A stretch of 64,000 bases of DNA. It comes from Cupriavidus necator N-1 (GTDB taxonomy: Bacteria; Pseudomonadota; Gammaproteobacteria; Burkholderiales; Burkholderiaceae). The notes below the pieces were generated by a model. The model saw nothing but the letters and a program-made list of their open reading frames with translations. It was not told the origin of the DNA and made no database searches. Position numbers and translations under genes: made by a program. Where the stretch lies: positions 1,364,001 through 1,428,000 of the forward strand of contig NC_015723.1 of the NCBI RefSeq assembly GCF_000219215.1, in the 5' to 3' direction. Within the stretch, counting starts at the first letter, position 1; each line of letters opens with the position of its first letter. Positions 9,001 through 16,077 of this stretch are shown piece by piece.

Positions 9001-11643
9001 CAAAGCCAGACGGGCGAGGAAGCGGTGCGCGGATCGGTCTATACCTTGCGTGCCGACATGATGACTCCCGAAGCCCGCGCCCTGCTCCAGTCGGTCGCGC
9101 GCGTCGCGCTGATTGCCCGACGCGGTTCCATCGCGGACCAGCTAGCCCGACTGCCCGGCGCGGCGGCCCCGCTTGCCGTACCGGCCCGGCGCCGTCAGCG
9201 CGCGCCACCGTCACTGCCGACAGTGCCGGCACCAGCCGAGCTCGAGTTCTTCAACGGCCTGGGTGGCTTCGACCGGGACGGCCGGGAATATGTCGTGGTG
9301 CAGAACGCCGAGCGGTCGACTCCCGCCCCATGGATCAACGTGATGGCGAATCCCGGCTTTGGCTTCCACGCGTCGGCCAGCGGCAGCGGCTGCACCTGGG
9401 CAGAGAACAGCCGCGACAACCAGCTGACGCCCTGGTCCAATGACGCTGTCGCGGACCCATGTGGCGAGGCAATCTATATCCGCGACGAGAACAGCTTCCA
9501 GGTCTGGAGCGCCACCGCGCAGCCGATCCGGGACAACGGCACCTACACGGCGCGCCATGGCCACGGTTACAGCTGCTTCACCCATGATGCCGATGGGATC
9601 GCGCTGTCGCTGCTGCAGTACGTTGCGCTGGACGATCCGATCAAGATTTCGCGGCTGACGCTGCGCAATCTCTCCGGCACCCCGCGCCGGCTTTCCGTGA
9701 CGGCCTATACGGAATGGGTGCTTGGTACCTCCCGGGGGGCTTCGGCGCCATTTATCACGACGGCGCCGGACCAGGCCACCGGCGCCATCCTGGTCCGCAA
9801 CCCGTGGAGCACGGCGTTTGCGGGTCGCGTGGCTTTTGCCGATCTGGGCGGCAGGCAGACCGCCTGGACCGCCGATCGTACCGAGTTCCTTGGCCGGAAT
9901 GGCGGCCCGGACGCGCCCGCGGCGCTGCTCGGCAAGGCACCCTTGTCCGGCACGACCGGGGCTGGCCTCGACCCCTGCACGGCCTTGCAGTGCAAGGTCG
10001 AGCTGGCGGCCGGCGAAACCGTTGAAGTCGCTTCGTTCATCGGACAATGCGCCTCGGCCGCCGAGGCCAGCGCGCTGATTGCGCGCTATCGCCAGGCAGA
10101 TCTCGACGCCGTACTGGCGACAGTGACCCGGCACTGGCAGCGCCTGCTTGGCGCGGTACAGGTCAGCACACCGGACCGCGCCATGGACATCATGCTCAAC
10201 GGCTGGCTTCTCTATCAGACGCTGGCCTGCCGCATCTGGGCGCGCGCGGCCTTCTACCAGGCAAGCGGGGCCTATGGATTCCGCGACCAGTTGCAGGACC
10301 ATATGGCGCTCACCCTTGCCAGTCCCGACGCCACGCGGCGGCACCTGCTGCGCGCCGCCGGGCGGCAGTTTGTCGAAGGCGACGTCCAGCACTGGTGGTT
10401 GCCGCATTCCGGGCAAGGCGTGCGGACCCGGATTTCCGACGACCGCGTGTGGCTAGCGTTCGCTACCGCCAGCTATATCGCCAGCTCGGATGACACCGGC
10501 GTGCTGGACGAGACGGTTCCGTTCCTGGAGGGCCAACTGCTGGGCCCCACCGAGGCCGACGCCTTCTTCCAGCCGATGGTCTCGGATGTATCAGCCTCAC
10601 TGTTCGAACATTGCGCGCGCGGGATCGACGGCTGCATTGCGCATACCGGCGAGCACGGGCTGCCGCTGATTGGCGGCGGCGACTGGAACGATGGCATGAA
10701 CCTCGTCGGCGCGGGCGGCAAGGGCGAAAGCGTCTGGCTGGGCTGGCTGCTGGCACGCACCCTCGCCATGTTTGCACCGTTGGCGCAGACCCGCGATGCC
10801 GGGCGCGCCAACCGCTGGCGCGCGCATGCGGCCTTGCTGCGCGAGGCGCTGGAGCGTGCCGCCTGGGACGGCGACTGGTATTGCCGCGCGAGCTTCGACA
10901 ACGGCACCTGGCTCGGCTCGAAAGACCGTGAGGAATGCCGTATCGACGCCATCGCGCAGTCATGGGCCGTGCTGTCGGGCGCGGCCGATCCCACTCGTGC
11001 CCGTGCCGCGATGGCATCGCTGGAAAAGTACCTGGTGCGCCGCGACGACGGGCTGGCATTGCTGTTCACACCACCCTTCGACAAAGGCGCCCTCAATCCC
11101 GGCTACATCAAAGGCTACCCGCCCGGCCTGCGCGAGAACGGCGGGCAATACAGCCATGCAGCGATGTGGGCAGTCCTCGCATTCGCCAGGCTCGGCGAGG
11201 CCGACAAGGCGGTCAAACTGTTCTCTCTGCTCAACCCGATCAACCATGCGCTGACACCCGTAGCGGTCGGGCGCTACAAGGTCGAGCCCTATGTGGTGGC
11301 GGGCGACGTCTACTCGGTGGAGCCCCACATCGGCCGAGGCGGCTGGACCTGGTACACGGGTGCCGCGGGATTGATGTATCGCGCCGGGGTGGAGGGCATC
11401 CTGGGGATCCGGATCGAGGGCGGGCGGCTGGTCGTTGCCCCTTGCATTCCGGCCTCGTGGCCAGGCTTCAAGGCCACAGTGAACGTGGCGTCTACCCGCT
11501 ATGAGATCAACGTGGAAACGTCATTGCACCGCGCCGACGGTGTCTCGCAGGCGCTCCTTGACGGCGTCAGCATCCCCTGTAAGGACGGCCAGGCTGGCGT
11601 CCCGCTTGATGGGGGCGAGCACACGCTGCTGGTCCTGGTCTAG
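3094..11643 (+). CDS. ndvB: Cyclic beta-1,2-glucan synthase (GT84-GH94 type)
   Basis: About 2,849 residues, the usual size of NdvB/ChvB/Cgs. These inner-membrane enzymes polymerise UDP-glucose into periplasmic cyclic beta-1,2-glucan. The glycosyltransferase domain has the DxD motif LDADTR near residue 640 and a QxxRW-type motif (RQHRWTRGDW) near 788. Membrane segments cluster at about residues 425-475, 825-870 and 955-995. A glucoamylase-like domain (GFYEALDYT near 1465) follows. Tandem carbohydrate-binding modules and a GH94-like domain with GGGDWNDGMN near 2527 come last; in this family that C-terminal part controls chain length. I chose ATG 3094; a TTG at 3064 and an ATG at 3115 are in frame, and none has a strong ribosome site. 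The gene stands alone on its strand. Confidence 0.92.
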   Translation: MNLNLSFMLHASGAPSVPPPWDSMAPVREELFGIERLEQHAQSLAAAQPVTASPPRVPSLRSRLSDNATVLLAAYRASAAEVEGGAEVAPAAEWLLDNYHIVEEQIREIRDDLSPGYYRQLPKLADGPFAGYPRVFGVAWAFVAHTDSYLDPDILRRFIAAYQRVQPLTIGELWAVAITLRIVLVENLRRLTGQITAGRVARADADALAVRLLATGGARTALETDIAARPAAPLSELFAAQLARRLRDQDPRTMPALGWLEKRLGLQGTSVDEVVLHAQQRQGASNVTVRNIITSMRLMSDIDWAEWFESVSLVDARLRAGSAFAGMDFPTRNLYRNAIEELARGASCPELRVADLALSATPMSASSAGEVDDRVDATEAGHQADPGYHLIGPGRCALERAIGFRAPPRLWISRFSKQLGIGGYVGALLLATAGLLAFALWILPAASLAPGWLVLLGLIWIVPASEVAATLVNRALAGRLGATILPGLELKAGVPPSLRTLVVVPTLLTGEAELSEQIERLEVHHLAGAGGDLSFALLTDGVDADQEVLPADAHLLAVASAAIARLNQRHGPGPAGDRFLLLHRRRLFNAAQGRWMGWERKRGKLLELNRLLRGATDTSYVAVDGQAPRVPAGVRYVITLDADTRLPRDAALRLIGKMAHPLNRPRFDAARQRVVGGYGILQPRVTPSLPIGREGSLFQRIFSGPGGIDPYAAAASDVYQDLFGEGSFTGKGIYDVDAFEAALSGRVPENALLSHDLFEGVFARAGLASDVEVVEEFPPRYDVAARRQHRWTRGDWQLLGWIFGHHQGIHAVPAIGRWKMLDNLRRSLLAPFLLLSLVLCWFLPWPAGLLATVLPLAAIAIPAVLPGILSGLRHRSGMRLRNHVQALLADLRLAATQTLLGLAFVPDQAWRTGDAIARTLARLFFTHRHLLDWTTAAQSATRPRLDLAGFYRLMAGGTLLALSMAAAGVGLLPSSLPLVLPFALLWLTAPALALWTSRAPAVARRLALPATDALALRLTARRTWRFFETFVTPADNMLPPDNFQETPRPVVAHRTSPTNIGLYLLSAIAARDFGWAGTTETVERMEAAFAAMRKLPRYRGHFHNWYETLGLQALHPAYVSSVDSGNLAAHLIVVANACEEWTTSPAPDPCHGLADTARLASEALAALPLAHSASGRQLGGLLAEIDTMLAGSLDMAAGATRAPALGRLTEKVVTLAHDIEPAADDDTVADLAFWASALQRAVTEHERDQLQQAEAPQALAARLTVLAHTARELALAMDFAFLLDPARKLLSIGYSLADNRPDVSCYDLLASEARLASLFAIAKGDVSTPHWFRLGRMATPLGKGSALISWSGSMFEYLMPSLVMRAPAGSLLEQTARLVVARQQGYGQSLGIPWGVSESAYNARDREFTYQYSNFGVPGLGLKRGLSENAVIAPYATGLAAMVDPQAARDNYRRLAELGALGRYGFYEALDYTRARLAEGETVAIVRSFMAHHQGMTIVAIANALDDGRMRGRFHREPMIQACELLLQERMPRNVAVAHPRAEEVKVSAAAVQPQDAAVRRFTAPATGNPVTHLLSNGRYTVMLTTTGMGYSRWRDLAVTRWREDATRDDSGSFIFLRDTQSGTTWSASAQMAADGERGGEVVFAEDCAEFVRHDGSLTTILEVLVSGEDDGEVRRVSLVNNGRRPREIELTSYAEVVLAARASYDAHPAFSRMFIQTAHLPESGALTATRRPRSPGEPPVWAAHFSVLEGELVADPQYESDRARFLKDGRTPAACAVVTAGLPLSNTVGTVLDPIFSLRQRVRIAPGGSARVAFWTVVASSRAGLLDLIDKHQDRNAFDRAKTLAWTQAQVELRHLDVDAAEAADFQRLAAPLLYADARFRAPPDAILRGAGPQSGLWPLAISGDLPVVLLRIDEIEDIVQVRQLLRAHEYWRMKGLGVDLVIVNERASSYIQDLQMAIETAVRSSHSQSQTGEEAVRGSVYTLRADMMTPEARALLQSVARVALIARRGSIADQLARLPGAAAPLAVPARRRQRAPPSLPTVPAPAELEFFNGLGGFDRDGREYVVVQNAERSTPAPWINVMANPGFGFHASASGSGCTWAENSRDNQLTPWSNDAVADPCGEAIYIRDENSFQVWSATAQPIRDNGTYTARHGHGYSCFTHDADGIALSLLQYVALDDPIKISRLTLRNLSGTPRRLSVTAYTEWVLGTSRGASAPFITTAPDQATGAILVRNPWSTAFAGRVAFADLGGRQTAWTADRTEFLGRNGGPDAPAALLGKAPLSGTTGAGLDPCTALQCKVELAAGETVEVASFIGQCASAAEASALIARYRQADLDAVLATVTRHWQRLLGAVQVSTPDRAMDIMLNGWLLYQTLACRIWARAAFYQASGAYGFRDQLQDHMALTLASPDATRRHLLRAAGRQFVEGDVQHWWLPHSGQGVRTRISDDRVWLAFATASYIASSDDTGVLDETVPFLEGQLLGPTEADAFFQPMVSDVSASLFEHCARGIDGCIAHTGEHGLPLIGGGDWNDGMNLVGAGGKGESVWLGWLLARTLAMFAPLAQTRDAGRANRWRAHAALLREALERAAWDGDWYCRASFDNGTWLGSKDREECRIDAIAQSWAVLSGAADPTRARAAMASLEKYLVRRDDGLALLFTPPFDKGALNPGYIKGYPPGLRENGGQYSHAAMWAVLAFARLGEADKAVKLFSLLNPINHALTPVAVGRYKVEPYVVAGDVYSVEPHIGRGGWTWYTGAAGLMYRAGVEGILGIRIEGGRLVVAPCIPASWPGFKATVNVASTRYEINVETSLHRADGVSQALLDGVSIPCKDGQAGVPLDGGEHTLLVLV

Positions 11644-11765
11644 CTCCCCCGTATCCGGTCAATCAATCCGTACCGGCGCCTCGTCAAGCGTACGGCACCG
11701 GACCGACGCGAGATCCCATCCGAACTACGCTTTGAACAGGACACACCAATGAAGAGGAATACATC

Positions 11766-11942
11766 ATGAACAAGGATCAAGTGAAGGGCCGGGTCACGGA
11801 GGCCGCCGGGAAAGTCAAGGAAGCCTTTGGCAAGATGACTGGAAACAGGCAAACGCAAGTGGCGGGAACCCTGAAGAAGGATATCGGCAAGACGCAGGCA
11901 GCGTATGGCGACGTCAAGGCGGATATCAAGAAGGCGGAATAG
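11766..11942 (+). CDS. CsbD family stress protein
   Basis: 58 residues starting MNKDQVKGRVTEAAGKVKE. This is the classic CsbD pattern: a charged, Lys/Ala/Gly-rich, intrinsically flexible small protein with repeated KGxxxEAxGKxK-like units. CsbD proteins are general-stress proteins of unknown mechanism, found in sigma-B or RpoS-type regulons in other bacteria. An AGAGGA ribosome site lies 7 nt upstream. It lies 123 bp after the glucan synthase and could be part of the same stress or envelope locus. Confidence 0.9.
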   Translation: MNKDQVKGRVTEAAGKVKEAFGKMTGNRQTQVAGTLKKDIGKTQAAYGDVKADIKKAE

Positions 11943-12073
11943 AGCAATACGGAGAGAGGGGCGAGCACCCGAACCGGCGCAGCCCCGGCGGGGATGGGAA
12001 AGGCGGCCAGTCAGCTGGCCGCCTTCTCCCGATTCGGCTTTCCCTCGATACATGCCGACGCCAGGAGACACCC

Positions 12074-12310
12074 ATGCTGGACACGATGCTGAATCAATTC
12101 CCTCCGATGGAGCAGGAGGCTTTCCGCGAGACCTGCCTGCGCAATGGCGTTGCACCCGACGGATTTACCGTGACCGCAGTTGAAGACGCGGCAGGCGGCC
12201 GCACCGTCTCGGTAGGCTTCGGGAGAGAAATCCGCCAATACAACGGAAACCTGGGCGCGCAATGGACGGTCGATTTCGAGGACGACCTGAAATCGCGCGT
12301 GTTCGGCTGA
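12074..12310 (+). CDS. Hypothetical protein, 78 aa
   Basis: Not recognised. The ATG at 12074 follows CCAGGAGACACCC, a strong ribosome site. The protein is small, soluble and acidic. An N-terminal helix (residues 1-25, FPPMEQEAFRETC) precedes a predicted beta sheet (GFTVTAVED, RTVSVGFGREIRQY, WTVDFEDDL). No signal peptide or membrane helix is seen. It lies in the cluster of small stress-type genes between NdvB and the tRNA gene. Confidence 0.6.
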   Translation: MLDTMLNQFPPMEQEAFRETCLRNGVAPDGFTVTAVEDAAGGRTVSVGFGREIRQYNGNLGAQWTVDFEDDLKSRVFG

Positions 12311-12541
12311 TGTTGTTGCCGAGGCAGGCAGCACGGCACTCCTCAAACGGACAGCAACGCTTATCGCCGCGCGCAGCATGGTCCCCTGCATCGGCACGCT
12401 TTTCGCCGCCTCCGTACGCTGTCGTACCGCATTCACATACGCATTGGCGTACGCTGAATCATTTCCAGACTAGGACGCTGTACAGCCTCCTGCCGCTGGC
12501 AGAGGAATACTGCGTGAGCACGCCAATCCCATGGAGTCATC

Positions 12542-12688
12542 GTGAACATCATCACCAGCGCTGGTCCTCTCATATCGCTGATCGCCGGCATCCTGATTCT
12601 TGTCATGCCGCGGCTGCTCAACTACATCGTCGCCATTTACCTTATCGTCATCGGCCTGCTGGGACTGTTTGGCGGACATCTGCGCTGA
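12542..12688 (+). CDS. DUF3096 family small membrane protein
   Basis: 48 residues from GTG 12542, with GGAG five bases upstream. The whole protein is hydrophobic: a first helix (PLISLIAGILILVMP), a short NYI turn, and a second helix (IYLIVIGLLGLFGG). This two-helix hairpin with the RLLNYIVAIYLI core is the DUF3096 signature, a family of unknown function in proteobacterial inner membranes. Such proteins commonly lie near CsbD-like and other stress genes (family knowledge). The preceding 230 bp (12311-12541) hold no other gene. Confidence 0.8.
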   Translation: MNIITSAGPLISLIAGILILVMPRLLNYIVAIYLIVIGLLGLFGGHLR

Positions 12689-12763
12689 GCGGAAGCGGTG
12701 GCCCAGCTTCGCTCCGGATGTCCCCTTCCGGGCATCAGCACGGCCGGCCAGTCGAGATACATC

Positions 12764-13282
12764 ATGCGTACCCTGCTCTGTCTTCGCTTCAAGAATGCCG
12801 CTTCCGCCCGTAACGGCTGGGCAAAACTGCTTCCCCTCGTGCGTGCGCCTGCCCATGTGGCTGGCCCCTGGTTCGTGGGCCTGGGCCTGCTTCCGGTCGA
12901 GAGCTTTCCAGGTGCGGACGCCACGCACACCACCTTCCGGCATGAAGGCTCGATCGCCGGCTATGCCAGCTTTGCAATACTTGGCCTGGCGCTGGCAGGG
13001 TATTACGGCGACCATTCCGCCCCGCTGAGCGGCCTTACCACCTATGGCCTTGGCTTCGTGGCCTTCGGCGTCTGTGGCTGGCTCCTTGGTGCGTTGTTGG
13101 GCTCAATGTTGCCGCGACAGCGGCTGGCGCGGGCCGCCGCACTCTTGTCGCAGGACGAAATCATCATGATCGTCGGATGCAAATCTTCCGAGAAGGAAAC
13201 GATCAAGACACTGCTATACGAGATGGGTGGAGTCGGCATTGACGAGCACGGCGACTTCCTGCCACATCTGCACTGGACCTGA
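12764..13282 (+). CDS. Putative membrane protein, glycine-rich helices
   Basis: 172 residues from ATG 12764; a GTG at 12698 in the same frame would add 22 residues of poor quality. Two hydrophobic, Gly/Ala-rich segments are visible: about residues 62-82 (IAGYASFAILGLALAGYYG) and 92-116 (TYGLGFVAFGVCGWLLGALLG). A soluble C-terminal tail of about 45 residues (LSQDEIIMIVGCKSSEKE...) follows. The Gly-zipper segment plus a small alpha/beta-like tail resembles general-stress membrane proteins, but I cannot name a family. It ends 16 bp before the terminator of the convergent tRNA gene. Confidence 0.55.
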   Translation: MRTLLCLRFKNAASARNGWAKLLPLVRAPAHVAGPWFVGLGLLPVESFPGADATHTTFRHEGSIAGYASFAILGLALAGYYGDHSAPLSGLTTYGLGFVAFGVCGWLLGALLGSMLPRQRLARAAALLSQDEIIMIVGCKSSEKETIKTLLYEMGGVGIDEHGDFLPHLHWT

Positions 13283-13298
13283 GCGTGAACTAAAGCAA

Positions 13299-13329
13299 AA
13301 GCCCCGCGCGGATGGCTCCGGCGGGGCTT
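13299..13329 (-). terminator. Rho-independent terminator of tRNA-fMet
   Basis: A 9-bp perfect stem, AAGCCCCGC (13299-13307) and GCGGGGCTT (13321-13329), encloses a 13-nt loop. On the minus strand the stem is followed by TTGCTTT. It lies 9 bp beyond the 3' end of the tRNA gene. It may also stop transcription arriving from the plus-strand gene ending at 13282, although that side lacks a clear T-run. Confidence 0.82.
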
Positions 13330-13338
13330 GGACGAATC

Positions 13339-13414
13339 TGGTTGCGGGGGCAGGACTTGAACCTGCGACCTTCGGGTTATGAGCCCGACGAGCTGCCAAC
13401 TGCTCCACCCCGCG
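13339..13414 (-). tRNA. Initiator tRNA-fMet (CAT anticodon)
   Basis: 76 nt including an encoded CCA end. The acceptor stem is CGCGGGG / CCCCGCA, which leaves the C1-A72 mismatch that marks initiator tRNAs. The anticodon stem carries three consecutive G-C pairs around CTCATAA, the second initiator hallmark. The T arm (GCAGG-TTCAAGT-CCTGC) pairs well. This is therefore the formyl-methionine initiator and not the elongator tRNA-Met. It stands alone and is followed by its own terminator. Confidence 0.95.
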
Positions 13415-13507
13415 GGGCGAACTATACGCTGGTTGGCGGCACCTGGATACCCCTTACCCAAAAAAACTGTGCAGATTGCTCACTCCCTGCCCTCCGGCGC
13501 CTTGCGT

Positions 13508-14431
13508 TCAGAATCCAACATTCTGCCGCCCCTTGAGCTTCAGCAACGTACGCGCCTCTTCCTGCGTGGCAACCTCCAGCGAAAGCGCTTCAATCACACT
13601 GCGCACGCGCAGGACCTGCGCGGCATTGCTGTCGGCCAGCTTCCCGGGTCCGTCCCACAGCGAGTCCTCCAGCCCGACGCGTACGTTGCCGCCCATCGCC
13701 GCGGAGATCGCCGCCAGCGGCATCTGGCTGCGGCCGGCGCCCAGCACTGACCAGACATAGTCCTTGCCGAACAGCCGGTCCGCCGTGCGGCGCATATGCA
13801 TCAAGTCCTCCATGTGCGCGCCGATGCCGCCTCGCAGCCCGAATACGGACTGGATCAGCAGCGGCGGCGTCAGCAGCGCGCGATCGAGAAAATGGGCGGC
13901 CGTGTACAGGTGCCCGATGTCGTAGCACTCGATCTCGAAGCGAGTCTGGTTCTCGCTGCAGGACTGAAGAATGTAGGCGATATCCTTGAAGGTGTTCCTG
14001 AAGATGCCGTCATAGCTTTGCGCGAGATAAGGCCGTTCCCAGTCGTGTCGGAATGCCTTGAAGCGGTCCAGCAATTCGTACAGTCCGAAGTTCATCGAGC
14101 CCATATTGAGCGAGGCGACTTCCGGGCGCAATTGCAGTGCCGGCTGCAGGCGCTCCTCCACGCTCATCGTCGGCGCACCGCCGGTTGTCAGGTTGATCAC
14201 CACGTCCGATGCCGCCTTGATGGTTGGCGCGAACCGGCGGAACAGTGCCGGGTCCTGCGACGGGCGCCCGTCCGCCGGATCGCGCGCGTGCAGGTGGACG
14301 ATGGCGGCACCGGCCCGCGCGGCGTCGATTGCGCTTGCCGCGATGTCATCCGGCGTAACCGGCAGGTGGGCCGACATGGACGGGGTGTGGATCGAACCGG
14401 TGATGGCGCAGGTGATGATGACTTTGTTCAT
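13508..14431 (-). CDS. Beta-keto acid cleavage enzyme (BKACE, DUF849)
   Basis: 307 residues. The N-terminus (VIITCAITGS, then AIVHLHARDP near residue 45) contains the His pair that binds zinc in BKACE enzymes. TTGGAP and the C-terminal RVGLEDSLW motif are also family signatures. These TIM-barrel enzymes condense a beta-keto acid with acetyl-CoA, giving acetoacetate and a new CoA ester; 3-keto-5-aminohexanoate cleavage is the founding activity. The substrate here is unknown. The start ATG has a GGAAA ribosome site. It lies 45 bp downstream of a decayed oxidoreductase gene. Acetoacetate is the product of this family and also of the nearby acetone carboxylase, which may be coincidence. Confidence 0.88.
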   Translation of the reverse strand: MNKVIITCAITGSIHTPSMSAHLPVTPDDIAASAIDAARAGAAIVHLHARDPADGRPSQDPALFRRFAPTIKAASDVVINLTTGGAPTMSVEERLQPALQLRPEVASLNMGSMNFGLYELLDRFKAFRHDWERPYLAQSYDGIFRNTFKDIAYILQSCSENQTRFEIECYDIGHLYTAAHFLDRALLTPPLLIQSVFGLRGGIGAHMEDLMHMRRTADRLFGKDYVWSVLGAGRSQMPLAAISAAMGGNVRVGLEDSLWDGPGKLADSNAAQVLRVRSVIEALSLEVATQEEARTLLKLKGRQNVGF

Positions 14432-14476
14432 GGTGTTTCCGCTTTCGGTGATGACATCGCACGGATGCCGTTGTCG

Positions 14477-16000
14477 CTACCGGCTGGCATCGCCGCCCCA
14501 CTCCTCGCGTGCCCGGTCCCGTATGGCAAAGCCCGCCTGCGCCAGCCGTTCGCGCACGTGGCCGTAACCGCGCACGCTGGCTGGCCAGCCAAGCAAGGCC
14601 TGCAAGCGTTCGGTCGGCCACTGCGCCGCGGCGTGCCCGAGCAGGTCAAGGTCTGCCTCATAGGCCGCCAGCACGCGGCGATTGAGCTGGGCTTCGGCGC
14701 CCCGCGCGAACGGATCGAGCCGGCTGCCGCGCAGGAAGCGCGCACCGGCCAGCAGGCGGAACGCGGGCCGGACCCACGCCCCGACGGCGGTCTTGCCGAT
14801 CTTCCCCGTCACCTTGTCCAGCTTGCCGAAGGGGCCACCCGCGAGATGGAAGCTGACCTTGAAGTCGCCCTCGAAGCCGTCGCGCAAGGACTGCATGAAC
14901 GCCGGGGGCGAATACAGGCGCGCCACCTCGAACTCGTCCTTGACCGCCAGCACACGGTAGTACTGCGTTGCCACCTCCCGCAGCAGCGCGTGCGCATCGC
15001 TGCGGCCCGCCAGCATCCGGCGCACTACCTCGATCCGTGCGCGGTAGCACGTGGCCAGCGCCGCGTTCTGGTAGTCGACGAGGCTCCGGGCCCGGTCCTC
15101 GATCAGTTCGGCCAGCGGTCCGTCGGCCTTCTTCAGGAACTGGACCACCTGCGCGGGCGCCTGCAGGCGCCGCACTGCGGCGTGGTCGTGCGCCAGCCAT
15201 CGACCCAGCGTGAATGCCTTGTGGTTGGTGCCGGTCGCCACGCCGTTGAGTTCGATGGCTTTCTCCATCGCCGCGCGCCGCACCGGGATCACGCCCTTCT
15301 GCCAGGCATACCCGAGCAGCAGCATGTTGGAGAGGATGGCGTCGCCAAGGAGCTGCTGCGCGAGCGCCGCCACATCGACGAACTCCGCGCGCACGCCCAG
15401 CGCCCCGCTCAACCGCTGCCTCAGGCCGGCCTCATCCGCCGACCAGTCCGGCTGGCTGGTGAAGTCGCTGGTGGGCACGATCCCGGTGTTGACGAAGGCG
15501 CGCGCCTGTCCCGCTCGCAGTCAGGACAGCGCGTCCGCGCCCGCGGCGACAATCGGGTCGCATCCCAGCAGGACATCGGTCTCCGCACTGCCGATGCGCG
15601 CGGCGTGCAGCAGTTCGGCGCGCGGCGCAATGCGGATGTGGGAGCCGACCGCGCCATACTTCTGCGAGAGCCCGGTGACGTCGAGCGAGCTGCCGGCCTT
15701 GCCGTCCAGGTGCGCCGCCATGGTCAGCACCGCGCCGATGGTGACCCCGCCAGTGCCGCCGATGCCCGCCACCAGGATTGCCGTCGGCGCGAAATCGCCG
15801 GGGATCTCAACGTCCGGCAGCGCGGGAATCGTCAGGTCGCCGTCCTTGCCGCGCTGTGGCCGGCGCGGCCTGGCGCCATCGAGCGTGGCAAAGCTGGGGC
15901 AGAAGCCGCGCACGCACTACAGGTCCTTGTTGCACGAAGACTGGTTGATCTGCCGTTTGCGGCCCAGCGGCGTCTCCAGCGGTTCGATCTCTAGTTCGGC
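14477..16000 (-). pseudogene. Indolepyruvate ferredoxin oxidoreductase remnant
   Basis: A single reading frame carries the end of the fused indolepyruvate/2-ketoacid ferredoxin oxidoreductase family. It contains the end of the ferredoxin linker (GRKRQINQSSCNKD, CVRGFCPSF), the gamma domain (VAGIGGTGGVTIGAVL) and the C-terminal helical domain (AIELNGVATGTNHKAF). It is interrupted by an in-frame amber codon (15919-15917) inside the Cys cluster and an opal codon (15523-15521) in the linker. The whole N-terminal half, with both thiamine-diphosphate domains, is absent: family resemblance fades near 16000, close to the end of the sigma-54 regulator. The left boundary is the stop at 14477. It is clearly non-functional as the parent enzyme. 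Confidence 0.85.
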
Positions 16001-16077
16001 GTAGCCCGGCGTGGTGGCATGGAGTGCCGCAGAATCCACTGGCCGAAGCAGCGCAAGGATGTCACGCCGCGGCTCAA

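Noticed and set aside
13796..15994. Long open plus-strand frame (732 codons) opposite the BKACE gene and the oxidoreductase remnant
   Set aside because: No ribosome site, no recognisable motif, and a His/Arg/Gln-rich composition typical of antisense frames in high-GC DNA. The minus strand carries clear family motifs throughout.
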